29,931 bases of DNA from Alphaproteobacteria bacterium. GTDB taxonomy: Bacteria > Pseudomonadota > Alphaproteobacteria > UBA9219. Below, piece after piece: positions 1-8,107 of this stretch. The DNA lies in the NCBI GenBank assembly GCA_028716765.1, contig JAQUPC010000008.1, positions 1-29,931 of the forward strand, written 5' to 3'. The position numbers and the translations under genes are program-made. The stretch's first letter is position 1. Every line of letters starts with the position of its first letter. The notes under the pieces were generated by a model that saw only the letters and a program-made list of their open reading frames with translations, ran no database searches and was not told the DNA's origin.

Positions 1-148
1 TTTGCCACTCCTCCTCAACGAAGGCCTTGCGCATCAAACTTGTTATGGCTTCGGAGCGCGAAGGATAGCCGTGGGCCGTCCGGTATGACTCGAATTGATC
101 GAGCAGGGAATCTTCAAGCGAAATGGATAGGCGAGCGACTTTTGACAT
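1..148 (-). CDS. nikR: NikR-type nickel-responsive transcriptional regulator, N-terminal part (runs off the left edge)
   Basis: The visible 49 codons begin MSKVARLSISLEDSLLDQF and continue with a segment ending SRSEAITSLMRKAF. This is the ribbon-helix-helix DNA-binding domain of the NikR family: a beta strand with alternating side chains, then two helices with the SRSEAI turn. NikR represses nickel uptake or nickel-enzyme genes when Ni(II) binds its C-terminal ACT-like domain, which lies outside the window, so the nickel ligands cannot be checked. The start at 148 fits the usual NikR N-terminus. It is divergent from the [NiFe]-hydrogenase operon, which needs nickel, and this supports NikR over a generic CopG regulator. 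A CopG-family antitoxin is the main alternative. Confidence 0.8.
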   Translation of the reverse strand, partial: MSKVARLSISLEDSLLDQFESYRTAHGYPSRSEAITSLMRKAFVEEEWQ

Positions 149-169
149 GTGGCGATTCTTTCAAGGCGA

Positions 170-188
170 TCACAGAAGTGACCTGTGA
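170..188. promoter_or_regulatory. Inverted repeat TCACAG-N7-CTGTGA upstream of nikR, candidate operator
   Basis: Perfect 6-bp arms around a 7-bp spacer, 21 bp upstream of the nikR start and within the divergent nikR/hydB spacer. The position suits autoregulation of nikR. The arm order is the reverse of a CRP site, and the sequence does not match the enterobacterial NikR box, so the binding protein is unknown. Confidence 0.4.
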
Positions 189-214
189 AATTTAGTCGAA
201 TCAACAGCTAAATT
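189..214. promoter_or_regulatory. Inverted repeat AATTTAG-N12-CTAAATT in the nikR/hydB spacer, candidate operator
   Basis: Perfect 7-bp arms separated by 12 bp, directly abutting the inverted repeat at 170-188. Two unrelated dyads back to back in a 257-bp divergent spacer suggest that both nikR and the hydrogenase operon are regulated here. The rest of the spacer is AT-rich and holds a GGTTAACC palindrome at 332-339 and a second GGTTAAC at 364-370. No convincing -35/-10 pair was identified. Confidence 0.35.
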
Positions 215-405
215 AACGCTTTAACATTTTATAAAGAACTGCTCTACTAGACATTAACCATACCGTGCGCATGGGCCATATGTCTGAGAAATCCGATGAA
301 AATGTCCCGATGTGTGCTTCTTAATCTTGTAGGTTAACCATTGCAGAACAACCTTCTGTTTCCGGTTAACGCTACGGGTGTGACTTAAAAAAACAGGGTA
401 TTTCG

Positions 406-1605
406 ATGCACAAAGGGCACGCGGAATCCGGGACTGGTTCCCATACAAAAAGCGCCGCACTTCCGGTCGGAACAAAAGCCGTTCTGGACGAATCGGGACT
501 GGCTACGCTTCTCACGATACTAGCCAAGGTCGGCTACAAGCTGATTGGTCCGCGCGTGCGGGACGGAGCCGTCGTTTACGAGGAAATCGCGTCCATTCAC
601 GATTTTCCGGTCGGTCTGTCGGATGAACAGGATGGCGGGCGGTACCGCCTTGTTCCGGGTACGCCGGGCGCGTTTTTTGAATACGTCGTCGGCCCGACCA
701 GTTGGAAGAAATACCTGTTTCCGCCCCGGCAAAAGTTGGTGGAGGCCGAACGCACCGATAAGGGGTTTAAAACCAAAACACCGGCAGAAGACGAGCCTCC
801 CTATGCGTTTATTGGCGTTCGCCCATGCGAACTTGCCGCCATTCGCATTCAGGACAGGGTGTTTGGCTACGAAAAAACGACGAAAACCGGTATCGATGTT
901 TATGCCGATCCTGGCTATGCGGCGCGGCGCGCCAAGGCCCTGATCGTCGCCGTCAATTGCGGCCGTGCCGGAAAAACATGTTTCTGCTGCTCGATGGGCG
1001 GCGGCCCTCAGGTCGAAAAGGATCAGGGGTATGACCTTGTTCTGACCGAGTTGCTGGAAGGCAAGAAACACGAGTTCGTTGTCGAGGCCGGTACTGAAAA
1101 AGGCGCTCTTATTCTTGAACTTTTGCCGCAACGCAAGGCCGAAGATGCCGACGTAAGGGCGGCGGAGGGGATAACGGCGCGCGCGCGCCGCAACATGGGC
1201 CGCCAGATGGTTCCGGACATCGCCAATATTCTCAAGCGCAACCTCGAGCATCCGCGCTGGGAAGCCGTCGCGGAGCGCTGCCTTACGTGCGGGAATTGCA
1301 CGATGGCGTGCCCCACCTGTTTCTGCAACACGGTTGAGGACACGACCGATCTTAAAGGCGATCATGCCGAGCGCTGGCGGCTGTGGGATTCCTGCTTCTC
1401 CGTTGATTTCAGCTATATCCACGGGGGCAGTGTCCGCCGCGAACCCAAGGCGCGCTATCGCCAGTGGATGACGCACAAATTGTCGAATTGGCACGACCAG
1501 TTCGGGACATCGGGATGCGTAGGGTGCGGGCGGTGCATCACATGGTGTCCGGTCGGCATCGACATTACGGAAGAAGCCAAGGCCATCAAATACAGCAGCA
1601 GGTGA
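406..1605 (+). CDS. hydB: Group 3b [NiFe]-hydrogenase / sulfhydrogenase beta subunit, iron-sulfur electron-transfer protein
   Basis: A 399-aa protein with two C-terminal ferredoxin-like 4Fe-4S motifs: C292-x2-C295-x2-C298-x3-C302 and C371-x2-C374-x2-C377-x3-C381. Upstream is the family-typical segment NCGRAGKTCFCCSMGGGP (Cys185, 192, 194, 195). This is the architecture of the HydB subunit of cytoplasmic sulfhydrogenase and of anaerobic sulfite reductase subunit A. The protein carries electrons between the NiFe small subunit and the flavin subunit. It is the first gene of a hydB-hydG-hydD-hydA operon, the order known for group 3b enzymes, and this context favours hydrogenase over sulfite reductase. 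A CAGGG sequence lies a few bases upstream of the ATG. The length is normal for the family. Confidence 0.9.
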   Translation: MHKGHAESGTGSHTKSAALPVGTKAVLDESGLATLLTILAKVGYKLIGPRVRDGAVVYEEIASIHDFPVGLSDEQDGGRYRLVPGTPGAFFEYVVGPTSWKKYLFPPRQKLVEAERTDKGFKTKTPAEDEPPYAFIGVRPCELAAIRIQDRVFGYEKTTKTGIDVYADPGYAARRAKALIVAVNCGRAGKTCFCCSMGGGPQVEKDQGYDLVLTELLEGKKHEFVVEAGTEKGALILELLPQRKAEDADVRAAEGITARARRNMGRQMVPDIANILKRNLEHPRWEAVAERCLTCGNCTMACPTCFCNTVEDTTDLKGDHAERWRLWDSCFSVDFSYIHGGSVRREPKARYRQWMTHKLSNWHDQFGTSGCVGCGRCITWCPVGIDITEEAKAIKYSSR

Positions 1606-1649
1606 AGCGCCGCCGTGCGTGAACATCATTGGCGACAGGGGAAACAAAT

Positions 1650-2528
1650 ATGAGCAAGACAGCGGGTTGCGAATGCGGAAAATCAGCAGCCACTCATGCA
1701 CCGGCTAACGATCCCATGAAGCCGCGCCTGTTCCGCGTCATGGAACTCAAGCGCGAATTGTCCGACACCTTCACGATGGTTTTACGCGCCGAGGACGGCG
1801 GCACGATGGCGTTCGCACCCGGACAGTTCAACATGCTCTATGTGTTCGGTGTCGGCGAAATTCCGATCAGCATTAGCGGCGATCCGGACAACCCCTCCGT
1901 TCTCGTTCACACGACGCGCGCCGTCGGCAAAGTATCGCAGGCGCTTGACTCTCTGAATCCCGGCGATGTCGTGGGAGTCCGGGGGCCGTTCGGCACGTTC
2001 TGGCCGGTTAACGTGGCCGAGGGCATGGATCTTGTGTTCGTTCCTGGCGGTATCGGCCTTGCCCCGCTCAGGCCCGCTATCTATCAGGCTCTGAACCAAA
2101 GGCACAAGTTCGGCAACATCGCCATTATGTACGGGGCCCGCAGGCCGGAAGACATGCTTTTTCCCTACGAACTGGCCCAGTGGCGCACCCGCTTCGATCT
2201 CGATGTGCAGGTGACGGTTGACCGCGCGACGGGCGACTGGAAAGGCAAGGTCGGCCTTGTCACGAAGCTGATACAAGCGGGAGGCTTCGATCGCGACAAC
2301 ACCGTGGCGTTCACGTGCGGCCCCGAGATCATGATGATTCATGTCGCCAAGGCGCTTCAGGAGCGCGGGATTCCCCAGGATCGCATCTTCCTGTCCATGG
2401 AGCGGAACATGAAATGCGGCGTCGGCCTCTGCGGCCATTGCCAGTGGGGAACGTCTTTCGTTTGCCGCGACGGGCCGGTATTTCGTTACGACCAGATCGC
2501 TTCGTCCCTCAACATCAAGGAACTTTGA
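1650..2528 (+). CDS. hydG: Group 3b [NiFe]-hydrogenase gamma subunit, FAD/NAD(P)H-binding diaphorase
   Basis: A 292-aa member of the ferredoxin-NADP reductase-like family. It has an FAD-binding barrel with [19 protein letters not shown] (about 58-76) and GPFGTFWPV (112-120), a nucleotide-binding lobe with [10 protein letters not shown] (131-140) and CGPEIMM (223-229), and a C-terminal 2Fe-2S site C256-x4-C261-x2-C264-x7-C272 like that of dihydroorotate dehydrogenase PyrK. It exchanges electrons between NAD(P)(H) and the Fe-S chain of the hydrogenase. I start it at the ATG at 1650, which has the purine-rich AGGGGAAAC upstream. A TTG at 1629 is in frame but less likely. It is followed one base later by hydD. 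Confidence 0.9.
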   Translation: MSKTAGCECGKSAATHAPANDPMKPRLFRVMELKRELSDTFTMVLRAEDGGTMAFAPGQFNMLYVFGVGEIPISISGDPDNPSVLVHTTRAVGKVSQALDSLNPGDVVGVRGPFGTFWPVNVAEGMDLVFVPGGIGLAPLRPAIYQALNQRHKFGNIAIMYGARRPEDMLFPYELAQWRTRFDLDVQVTVDRATGDWKGKVGLVTKLIQAGGFDRDNTVAFTCGPEIMMIHVAKALQERGIPQDRIFLSMERNMKCGVGLCGHCQWGTSFVCRDGPVFRYDQIASSLNIKEL

Positions 2529-2529
2529 C

Positions 2530-3360
2530 ATGTCGGCTCACGGAAAAGAAGAGTCAAAGGCGAAATCGGCAACGGCGAAAAGTGCCGGACGGCCAAAACC
2601 CAAGGTGGCGGTATGGAAGTTTTCGTCCTGCGACGGCTGCCAGTTGAGCCTGATCGATTGCGAAGACGAACTTTTGGCGGTCGCCGGGGAAATAACGATT
2701 GCGTACTTTCTTGAGGCCACGCGAGCCGTCATCGAAGGGCCGTATGACATTTCGCTCGTCGAGGGATCGATCACGACTCCGCATGATGCCGAGCGTATCC
2801 GTCACATACGCGAACAGTCGAAGATGCTCATTACCATCGGGGCTTGCGCCACCGCCGGAGGCATTCAGGCGTTGCGCAATTTCGCCGATGTCGAGGAATA
2901 CACGCGCGCCGTTTACGAAAGGCCTGACTTCATTCACACGCTGAAAACGTCCAGCGCCATCCGCGACCATGTTCCGGTCGATTTCGAGCTGCGCGGCTGT
3001 CCCATTAACAAATATCAGCTGTTGGAGGCCATCAACGCGCTATTGAACAATCGCGTGCCGAACGTGCCGCGCTACAGTCAATGTTTTGAGTGCAAGCGCA
3101 ACGGCACCGTGTGCGTCATGGTGGCGCAGGGAACGCCCTGCCTTGGGCCTGTGACGCAAGCGGGTTGCGGCAATCTTTGTCCTGCGCATGATCGCGGGTG
3201 TTACGGCTGTTTCGGGCCTATGGAATCGCCCAATACGGCGAGCCTGACCAAACAGATGGGCAAACTTGGCATGGAAAAGCGGGCGATACGCGATTTCTAC
3301 CGTACCTACAACGCCAACACGGAGGCTTTCCGCAAGGCCAGCGAAGCTTGCGGGGTGTGA
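2530..3360 (+). CDS. hydD: Group 3b [NiFe]-hydrogenase small (delta) subunit
   Basis: A 276-aa protein of the NADH-ubiquinone oxidoreductase 20-kDa / NiFe small-subunit family. The proximal-cluster ligands are visible as SSCDGCQLS (C34, C37), GACATAGG (C106) and RGCPIN (C157). A second cysteine-rich part (C185, C188, C195, C204, C213, C217, C224, C227) can bind further 4Fe-4S clusters. There is no Tat signal, so the enzyme is cytoplasmic, as expected for group 3. AAGGAAC precedes the ATG, and only one base separates it from the hydG stop. The N-terminal 25 residues are Lys/Ala-rich and probably disordered. Function: passes electrons between the NiFe site in HydA and the HydB/HydG subunits. 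Confidence 0.92.
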   Translation: MSAHGKEESKAKSATAKSAGRPKPKVAVWKFSSCDGCQLSLIDCEDELLAVAGEITIAYFLEATRAVIEGPYDISLVEGSITTPHDAERIRHIREQSKMLITIGACATAGGIQALRNFADVEEYTRAVYERPDFIHTLKTSSAIRDHVPVDFELRGCPINKYQLLEAINALLNNRVPNVPRYSQCFECKRNGTVCVMVAQGTPCLGPVTQAGCGNLCPAHDRGCYGCFGPMESPNTASLTKQMGKLGMEKRAIRDFYRTYNANTEAFRKASEACGV

Positions 3361-3394
3361 AGACTGGCTGTTGTCAATAAGGGGGAACAGCATA

Positions 3395-4765
3395 ATGGCG
3401 ATCAAGAAGAAGAAAACAGGAGGAAAAAAGATGGACTCCGGAAAGAGCGGCCCCGGCAAGGCGGCCCCGGCCAAGACCCGCACCATCAAAGTTGATGAAC
3501 TTTCGCGCGTCGAGGGCGAAGGCGCGCTGTATGTGCATGTGAAGGATAATGTCGTTCAGGACATCAAGTTCCGCATTTTCGAACCGCCCCGGTTTTTCGA
3601 GGCGTTTTTGCGCGGCCGCAGCTATATGGACGCGCCCGATATAACGGCCCGTATTTGCGGCATATGCCCGATGGCCTACCTTATGGGGGCCCAGCAGGCT
3701 ATGGAGCAAGCTCTGGGGATCGTTATTCCCGACAGCATTCGCAATCTTCGCCGTTTGATGTATTGCGGCGAATGGATCGAAAGCCATGTTTTGCATGCTG
3801 CCATGCTGCATGCGCCGGATTTCCTTGGCCTTGACGATGCGTTGCAACTGGCCGCGAAGAATCCCGCCGCGGTCGAAAAAGCGTTGAAGCTTAAAAAGAT
3901 CGGCAACGATATTCTTGAAGTCATCGGCGGCGGACGCTCGATTCATCCGGTCAACACGCGCGTCGGCGGCTTTTACAAATCCCCGAGCAAGAGCCAGATC
4001 CACGCGCTCATCGAACCCTTGAAATGGGGTATCGACGCGGCGGTCGAAATTACGCGCCTGTTCGGCACTTTCGATTTCCCGGATTACAATTACGATTATC
4101 ACTCGGTCTCGTTAAGGCATCCGGACGAATACGCCATCGTGGAAGGCAATATCGTGAGCAGTCACGGTATCGACATCCCCGTGAGCCGCTTCCACGACCA
4201 TTTCAAGGAAACGCACGTCGAGCATTCCACGGCTCTGCACGGATCGATCAAGGGCGATCCGCAGCCCTATCTGGTCGGCCCGATTGCGCGTTACAACAAC
4301 AACTTCAAGCAGCTGACCAAGCTTTCGCGTCAGGTGGCGAAAGAAGTTGGACTTGGGCCGGTTTGCACCAACCCATACCAAAGCCTTCTGGTCCGTATGG
4401 TCGAGACGATCTATTCGTGCGAGGAAGCCCTGCGGCTTGCCAAGGCCTATGAAGTGCCGGAGCGTCCTTTTGTCGAAGCAAAGCCGAAAGCCAGCGAAGG
4501 CATGGGGTGCACGGAAGCCCCGCGCGGCATTTGCGTCCACTATTACAAGCTGGACGACAAGGGGATGATACAAAAAGCCATCATTACGCCGCCGACGGCC
4601 CAGAACCAGCCGCAGATCGAGCGCGATCTGCTCGGCGTCGTCGAGAAAAACCTCAAGCTTGACGACGAGGCCCTGAAGTGGCGTTGCGAACAGACCATTC
4701 GCAACTACGATCCCTGCATATCCTGCTCGACGCACTTCCTGAATCTGACGATGGTCAGGGAATAG
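3395..4765 (+). CDS. hydA: Group 3b [NiFe]-hydrogenase large (alpha) catalytic subunit
   Basis: The catalytic subunit holding the Ni-Fe(CN)2CO centre. The L1 motif is RICGICPMAYLMGA (C88, C91) and the L2 motif is DPCISCSTH (C441, C444, H447), the group 3 form of DPCxxCxxH. Nine residues (FLNLTMVRE) follow H447; this is the short tail removed by a maturation endopeptidase, and a gene for one lies immediately downstream. Two in-frame starts have good ribosome sites: ATG 3395 (AAGGGGGAA upstream, used here, 456 aa) and ATG 3431 (perfect AGGAGG, 7-nt spacing, 444 aa). They differ only in a Lys-rich leader. Group 3b enzymes evolve or oxidise H2 with NADP(H) and some reduce sulfur. Confidence 0.95.
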   Translation: MAIKKKKTGGKKMDSGKSGPGKAAPAKTRTIKVDELSRVEGEGALYVHVKDNVVQDIKFRIFEPPRFFEAFLRGRSYMDAPDITARICGICPMAYLMGAQQAMEQALGIVIPDSIRNLRRLMYCGEWIESHVLHAAMLHAPDFLGLDDALQLAAKNPAAVEKALKLKKIGNDILEVIGGGRSIHPVNTRVGGFYKSPSKSQIHALIEPLKWGIDAAVEITRLFGTFDFPDYNYDYHSVSLRHPDEYAIVEGNIVSSHGIDIPVSRFHDHFKETHVEHSTALHGSIKGDPQPYLVGPIARYNNNFKQLTKLSRQVAKEVGLGPVCTNPYQSLLVRMVETIYSCEEALRLAKAYEVPERPFVEAKPKASEGMGCTEAPRGICVHYYKLDDKGMIQKAIITPPTAQNQPQIERDLLGVVEKNLKLDDEALKWRCEQTIRNYDPCISCSTHFLNLTMVRE

Positions 4766-4774
4766 GGCCGGGGT

Positions 4775-5257
4775 TTGGCTGACAAGTTCCTGCTTATAGG
4801 CATCGGCAACCGCGACCGGGGCGACGACGCCGTTGGGCCGCTGATGGCGGAAAAACTCGCGCAAGACGAGAGGTTGCTCAGGCTTGGCGTCCGCGTCACG
4901 CCCCATAGCGGCGAGGGCGCCTCGCTCATGGAACTTTGGCAAGGCGCGCGCAAAGCCGTTATCATCGACGCGATGAAATCCGGGTCCGCCGTCGGTTCGG
5001 TCCGCCGTTTCGACGTGGCGGGCGAGAAACTGGCTGGCGGCTTGTTCCGCTATTCGAGCCATCTTTTCAGTCTTGCCGAGGCGGTTGAAATGGCGCGCCT
5101 GCTTAACCGTTTGCCGGAATCGCTCATTATTTATGGCATCGAAGGGCGCGCGTATGATTTCGGCGCGGCCTTGTCGCCTGGGGTTGCGGCGGCGTTGCCG
5201 GGAGTTGAAGAGGCCGTTTGCGGCGAGTTTTTACCGGATAAGCCTTGCCATGCATGA
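4775..5257 (+). CDS. Hydrogenase maturation endopeptidase (HyaD/HybD/HycI family)
   Basis: A 160-aa protein starting at TTG 4775, nine bases after the hydA stop, with LLIGIGNRDRGDDAVGP at its N-terminus. Family nickel-sensing acidic and histidine residues are present by position: D18 in GDDAVG, D65 in VIIDAMKSG and H96 in RYSSHLF. The enzyme checks nickel insertion and clips the C-terminal tail of the large subunit. The substrate tail is visible in HydA (after H447). It overlaps the next gene by eight bases, so translation is probably coupled. Confidence 0.88.
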   Translation: MADKFLLIGIGNRDRGDDAVGPLMAEKLAQDERLLRLGVRVTPHSGEGASLMELWQGARKAVIIDAMKSGSAVGSVRRFDVAGEKLAGGLFRYSSHLFSLAEAVEMARLLNRLPESLIIYGIEGRAYDFGAALSPGVAAALPGVEEAVCGEFLPDKPCHA

Positions 5258-5492
5258 AATGTCGCTGTGCGAGAGCATCGTGAAGATCGTCGAGAGGCAG
5301 GCGCAAAAGGAGCGCGTTTGCCGCGTCGTGACGGTGCGCGTCGCGCTCGGCGATCAATCCTGCGCCAGCGAGGAATCCCTAAACTTTTGCTTTCCCATCG
5401 TAGCCAAAGGCACGCTCGCCGAAGGCGCTGCGCTCGCGTTCATCCGCACGGCCGGCAACGACCTGAGAGTGGTGGAGATTGAGGTGAGTTAA
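5250..5492 (+). CDS. hypA: HypA-like nickel-insertion protein lacking the zinc-binding domain
   Basis: The ATG lies inside the end of the maturation-protease gene. The 80-aa product begins MHEMSLCESIVKIVERQA, the HypA N-terminus with the nickel-ligand His2, and continues with the conserved KGTLAEGAAL segment. HypA is normally about 113-118 aa, with a zinc ribbon formed by two CxxC pairs in the second half. Here the sequence runs from AALAFIRTAG directly into NDLRVVEIEVS, which is the usual C-terminal strand. The whole ribbon of about 33-37 residues is therefore missing in frame, with both flanks intact. HypA passes nickel to HypB during [NiFe]-hydrogenase assembly. Whether this short form works is unknown. 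No hypB-hypF genes are in the window. Confidence 0.8.
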   Translation: MHEMSLCESIVKIVERQAQKERVCRVVTVRVALGDQSCASEESLNFCFPIVAKGTLAEGAALAFIRTAGNDLRVVEIEVS

Positions 5493-5495
5493 ATT

Positions 5496-6608
5496 TTAGG
5501 CAGGACAAACTACCACTGCACCAGAGGGCATTTCAGCAACTGCTTCAACGAGTAATTTTTTTGGCCTGCGCGGCGTCATCTCTTTTTTTGCAATTTCGGC
5601 AGCTTTTGCAAAACATTTGCCACCCCATGATGCCGAAATCATGTGCACGTTTGAACGCGTAAGTTCGATAGCGTGAGCCCTTTTGGATAATTCAATCAAT
5701 TGCGCCCATAATGATTTATCGCCATCTCTAAAATCGATCATGGCGGATCCCTGTCGGCCCGTTTCTTGCAAGGCAAATCTAAAGGCTTCTATTAACGAAG
5801 GAATATCTTGCTCTATATTTAAAGATGCGATCGTGTTTATGTGAATATTGGTTGTGCAACTGATAGTGCTGTAGCCGGGGCACAAAATGGCAACGCCTGA
5901 GATGCCTGTATTGCCGACACACACAAGGCCTTTAACGTTGTCTATATGACCATAGGCAACGTCGGCAAGAAGTCTGAGGTCGTTCCATTTCAAATCGTTA
6001 GACAGAATTTTATGCGCATCATTTATATGATTTGGGTTTAACGCAATAACCCTTTGCGGCATTGAGACTAAATGTTGCGGTTTTGGAATCTCCATAACCG
6101 GGGGCAATGCATCGAAAACGGCATTTCCAAATTTATTGAAGAGATTTAAGGCGACGGCATTGTCGTGCTTCGTGTGCAGCTTGATTCCTGCCATCCCGTT
6201 ATTTTTTGCATAGAGCAAGAAACCGCTGAAACATTTGGATCCAATTCCTTGGTGTCTCTCTTTTTCCTCCACAACGATATCTTCAAGATGCAGAATTTGA
6301 CCAGCGGGCGATAAATCCTGCGTGTAAGTCATGAGAGCAACGACTTTTCCGCCCAAGGCGTTGTCCGTTGGCTTGCGAATGCATAAAATACCATGGCAGC
6401 GGCCGCGCCCAAACGCTTCGGAAAGCGGATTGATCATTTCATCGCTAAAACGCAAGCCATGCGCGATAGCCTGTTGAGCCATTAATGTCCTGACGCCATT
6501 CTTATGATAGTCGCCTGTGCCGCAAAAAGGCGTCAACAGGTAGCGAAGTCCATCATTTCCGATGAATTCGGACGCATGAAAGGGTGGGTGGGCAATAATA
6601 GCATTCAT
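5496..6608 (-). CDS. GNAT-family N-acetyltransferase, two-part 370-aa protein
   Basis: Residues about 60-165 form a GNAT fold. The acetyl-CoA-binding motif A reads VVEEKERHQGIGSKCF, followed by AKNNGMAGIKLHTKHDNAVALNLFNKFG, the typical C-terminal GNAT strand and helix. The second half (about 180-370) looks like a degenerate or different acetyltransferase-like domain that I cannot name. The substrate is unknown. It starts 25 bp after the stop of the XRE regulator gene on the same strand, so the two are probably one operon. Its 3' end is three bases from the end of convergent hypA. The coding sequence is visibly more AT-rich than the hydrogenase genes, consistent with separate acquisition. Confidence 0.65.
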   Translation of the reverse strand: MNAIIAHPPFHASEFIGNDGLRYLLTPFCGTGDYHKNGVRTLMAQQAIAHGLRFSDEMINPLSEAFGRGRCHGILCIRKPTDNALGGKVVALMTYTQDLSPAGQILHLEDIVVEEKERHQGIGSKCFSGFLLYAKNNGMAGIKLHTKHDNAVALNLFNKFGNAVFDALPPVMEIPKPQHLVSMPQRVIALNPNHINDAHKILSNDLKWNDLRLLADVAYGHIDNVKGLVCVGNTGISGVAILCPGYSTISCTTNIHINTIASLNIEQDIPSLIEAFRFALQETGRQGSAMIDFRDGDKSLWAQLIELSKRAHAIELTRSNVHMISASWGGKCFAKAAEIAKKEMTPRRPKKLLVEAVAEMPSGAVVVCPA

Positions 6609-6633
6609 GATGTTTAACGTCTCAATCTACAGC

Positions 6634-7278
6634 TTATTTGGAACCACTCGCGAGCTTCGATTCTTTCCAGTAAACGTCGAAGCTTTTAAGGTACGCTTGA
6701 GCCAGTGATTCAGAATAAATGACCACAAACTGAATTTCCTGGCCTGGTGAACTGGTCAACATGGCAATCTTGTTTCCATAAAGATAATAAGGGACTGCCT
6801 CCTCATGTATTTTTTTTAGCCATTTATAAACGCAATGCTGTACCGGAAAAAAGGTGTCGCCTTCAGGAACCAAACATTTTGCGTCCAGATCGGAAACCGA
6901 CTGCATAACTTCATTATATTTCTTAAGGTGTGAACTTCCATAAGTTGAAATCAGGGAGTCACTTAAATTAAATTGGCGGGTTTTCCCCCCGTTTTTCATC
7001 GTGCTCATAATGTCTTCAAGAAAGCCAATATATCCCGAATTGCCGGAGAAAGTCTTCACAAGTTTTTCACTTTTCCTCACCCCTTCATTCTCCATAAATT
7101 CAATATCATGCGAGGCGAAGGTTCTTATGATGGAGTCGATAGTCGATTCCTGGGGATTATAGGTTCCATGCTCGATATTCTTGATCGTTTCCTGCGAAAG
7201 GCCCGAAGCCTTGGCTAAATCGGAGCGGGTCCAATCCAGAAGACCCCTCGCAGCGCGTAACTGAGCAGCAGAAAACAT
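6634..7278 (-). CDS. XRE-family helix-turn-helix regulator with a C-terminal ligand or effector domain
   Basis: The 214-aa product begins with an XRE helix-turn-helix: QLRAARGLLDWTRSDLAKAS, GLSQETIKNIEHG, then a helix near residue 50. This is the alphaproteobacterial form of the domain. The remaining 140 residues have no motif I recognise; similar layouts are found in small single-domain repressors with a sensor-like C-terminus. No strong ribosome site precedes the ATG. It is transcribed leftward together with the GNAT gene and faces a 337-bp intergenic region with two operator-like repeats at 7464-7501, which are natural candidates for its binding sites. Confidence 0.7.
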   Translation of the reverse strand: MFSAAQLRAARGLLDWTRSDLAKASGLSQETIKNIEHGTYNPQESTIDSIIRTFASHDIEFMENEGVRKSEKLVKTFSGNSGYIGFLEDIMSTMKNGGKTRQFNLSDSLISTYGSSHLKKYNEVMQSVSDLDAKCLVPEGDTFFPVQHCVYKWLKKIHEEAVPYYLYGNKIAMLTSSPGQEIQFVVIYSESLAQAYLKSFDVYWKESKLASGSK

Positions 7279-7463
7279 TGTTAAACCGGCATTTCAAGGT
7301 TGCGTTGATTACAGATACTTATCGTTCCGCCCGGCCCATTTTCAAGCGGCGGATTACTTTCACTCGGCCTTTTTCCCTCGCTAACCATAGATAAAGCGCC
7401 TTAACCAAATTGAGTTGGTTAATAAAATTTATTAGCATGAAAAAAGTCCGGGCGCAACCAATT

Positions 7464-7501
7464 TTACCGTTTTTGGGTATTTACTTACCGCTTATGGGTA
7501 T
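7464..7501. promoter_or_regulatory. Two direct copies of TTACCG-N4-TGGGTAT spaced 21 bp, operator-like
   Basis: Copy 1 is 7464-7480 and copy 2 is 7485-7501. All 13 fixed positions are identical and the period is 21 bp, two helical turns. Each copy contains a dyad TACC-N7-GGTA. A larger dyad TTTACTTA / TAAGTAAA (7480-7487, 7505-7512) overlaps the pair. The site lies between the divergent XRE gene and the gene starting at 7616, as expected for cooperative binding of a dimeric repressor. The rest of the 7279-7615 spacer is AT-rich and holds only the hairpin at 7540-7559. Confidence 0.5.
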
Positions 7502-7539
7502 GTATAAGTAAAAAGGGTCGGCTTTCAGCCCTTATTTAG

Positions 7540-7559
7540 GGCCTCTGTACGCAGAGGCC
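7540..7559 (+). other. 8-bp hairpin with a TACG loop in the leader of the downstream gene
   Basis: GGCCTCTG-TACG-CAGAGGCC is a perfect 8-bp stem with a four-base loop, 57 bp upstream of the ATG at 7616. A weak T-run (7572-7577) follows after 12 bp. It could be a terminator or attenuator of a short leader transcript, or simply a stable 5'-UTR hairpin. No gene on this strand ends upstream of it. Confidence 0.4.
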
Positions 7560-7615
7560 GGCCCTCTTGGATTTTTTAAAAGAGACGTTCATTTCGGAAG
7601 AGGAAGGATTTGAAC

Positions 7616-7987
7616 ATGAAAAAAACCGCGCGCAAAAAAGCCAGCGTTGCAGACGCAGTTGCCGTATCGGCGAACGATGAAGCCTCTTCGAAAGATGCCG
7701 GGCCGGGAGATCGTCTTGCGGACCGAATGCGCGAGTCCGCCATCGGCCACTGGATGGACTATGCCTTCACGGCCATGCCCACCGTCAATGACAACGAATG
7801 GATCTCGCTCTCCGCCCTGATCGCCTACGTGGCGCACATGACATGCGAAAACGAGTTCCGCGTCGAACGCCAATTCGCCGACCGCTTCAACATCCCCAAC
7901 GTAAAATGCCTGCCCGCCGAGCGCTACGACGACGCCGTCCGCTATCTCGTCGATCGCGTGCCTGCGTCTGCCGAAATGGCGAACTGA
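7616..7987 (+). CDS. Conserved-looking hypothetical protein, 123 aa
   Basis: The ATG at 7616 has a good ribosome site (AGGAAGG at 7601-7607). A TTG six bases upstream is in frame but less likely. The N-terminal 35 residues are Lys/Ala/Ser-rich and probably disordered. The rest is a compact alpha-helical domain with GHWMDYAFTAMPTVNDNEW and a pattern of aromatic and acidic residues (ENEFRVERQFADRF). No membrane segment, signal or catalytic motif is visible. I do not recognise the family. Its leader carries the hairpin and operator-like repeats described separately. Confidence 0.6.
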   Translation: MKKTARKKASVADAVAVSANDEASSKDAGPGDRLADRMRESAIGHWMDYAFTAMPTVNDNEWISLSALIAYVAHMTCENEFRVERQFADRFNIPNVKCLPAERYDDAVRYLVDRVPASAEMAN

Positions 7988-8107
7988 GATTTCCCCCAAA
8001 AATATTCCGGCTTTTCTTGCGTCGTTCCGGGTTCGCACCCTCGCGTTGTTCGGGCGTGCCCCGGCTCTTCTTCGCCCCTTTGGGGTTTCGAAAGGTTAGG
8101 AGCCTGG

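Noticed and set aside
170..188. CRP/FNR-type binding site reading of TCACAG-N7-CTGTGA.
   Set aside because: A CRP site has the opposite arm order (TGTGA ... TCACA) and a 6-bp spacer, and the FNR consensus is different; kept only as a generic dyad.
330..344. Sigma-54-like promoter (GG ... GC) upstream of hydB.
   Set aside because: The GG and GC dinucleotides are 9 bp apart instead of the required 10, and the -24 box matches poorly.
520..1701. A long open frame on the minus strand opposite hydB (about 393 codons).
   Set aside because: It is a shadow of the GC-rich hydB codons; it has no recognisable domain, and the plus-strand protein has clear Fe-S motifs and operon context.
4112..5062. A 316-codon minus-strand frame across hydA and the maturation protease.
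   Set aside because: Both plus-strand genes have diagnostic active-site motifs; the antisense product has none.
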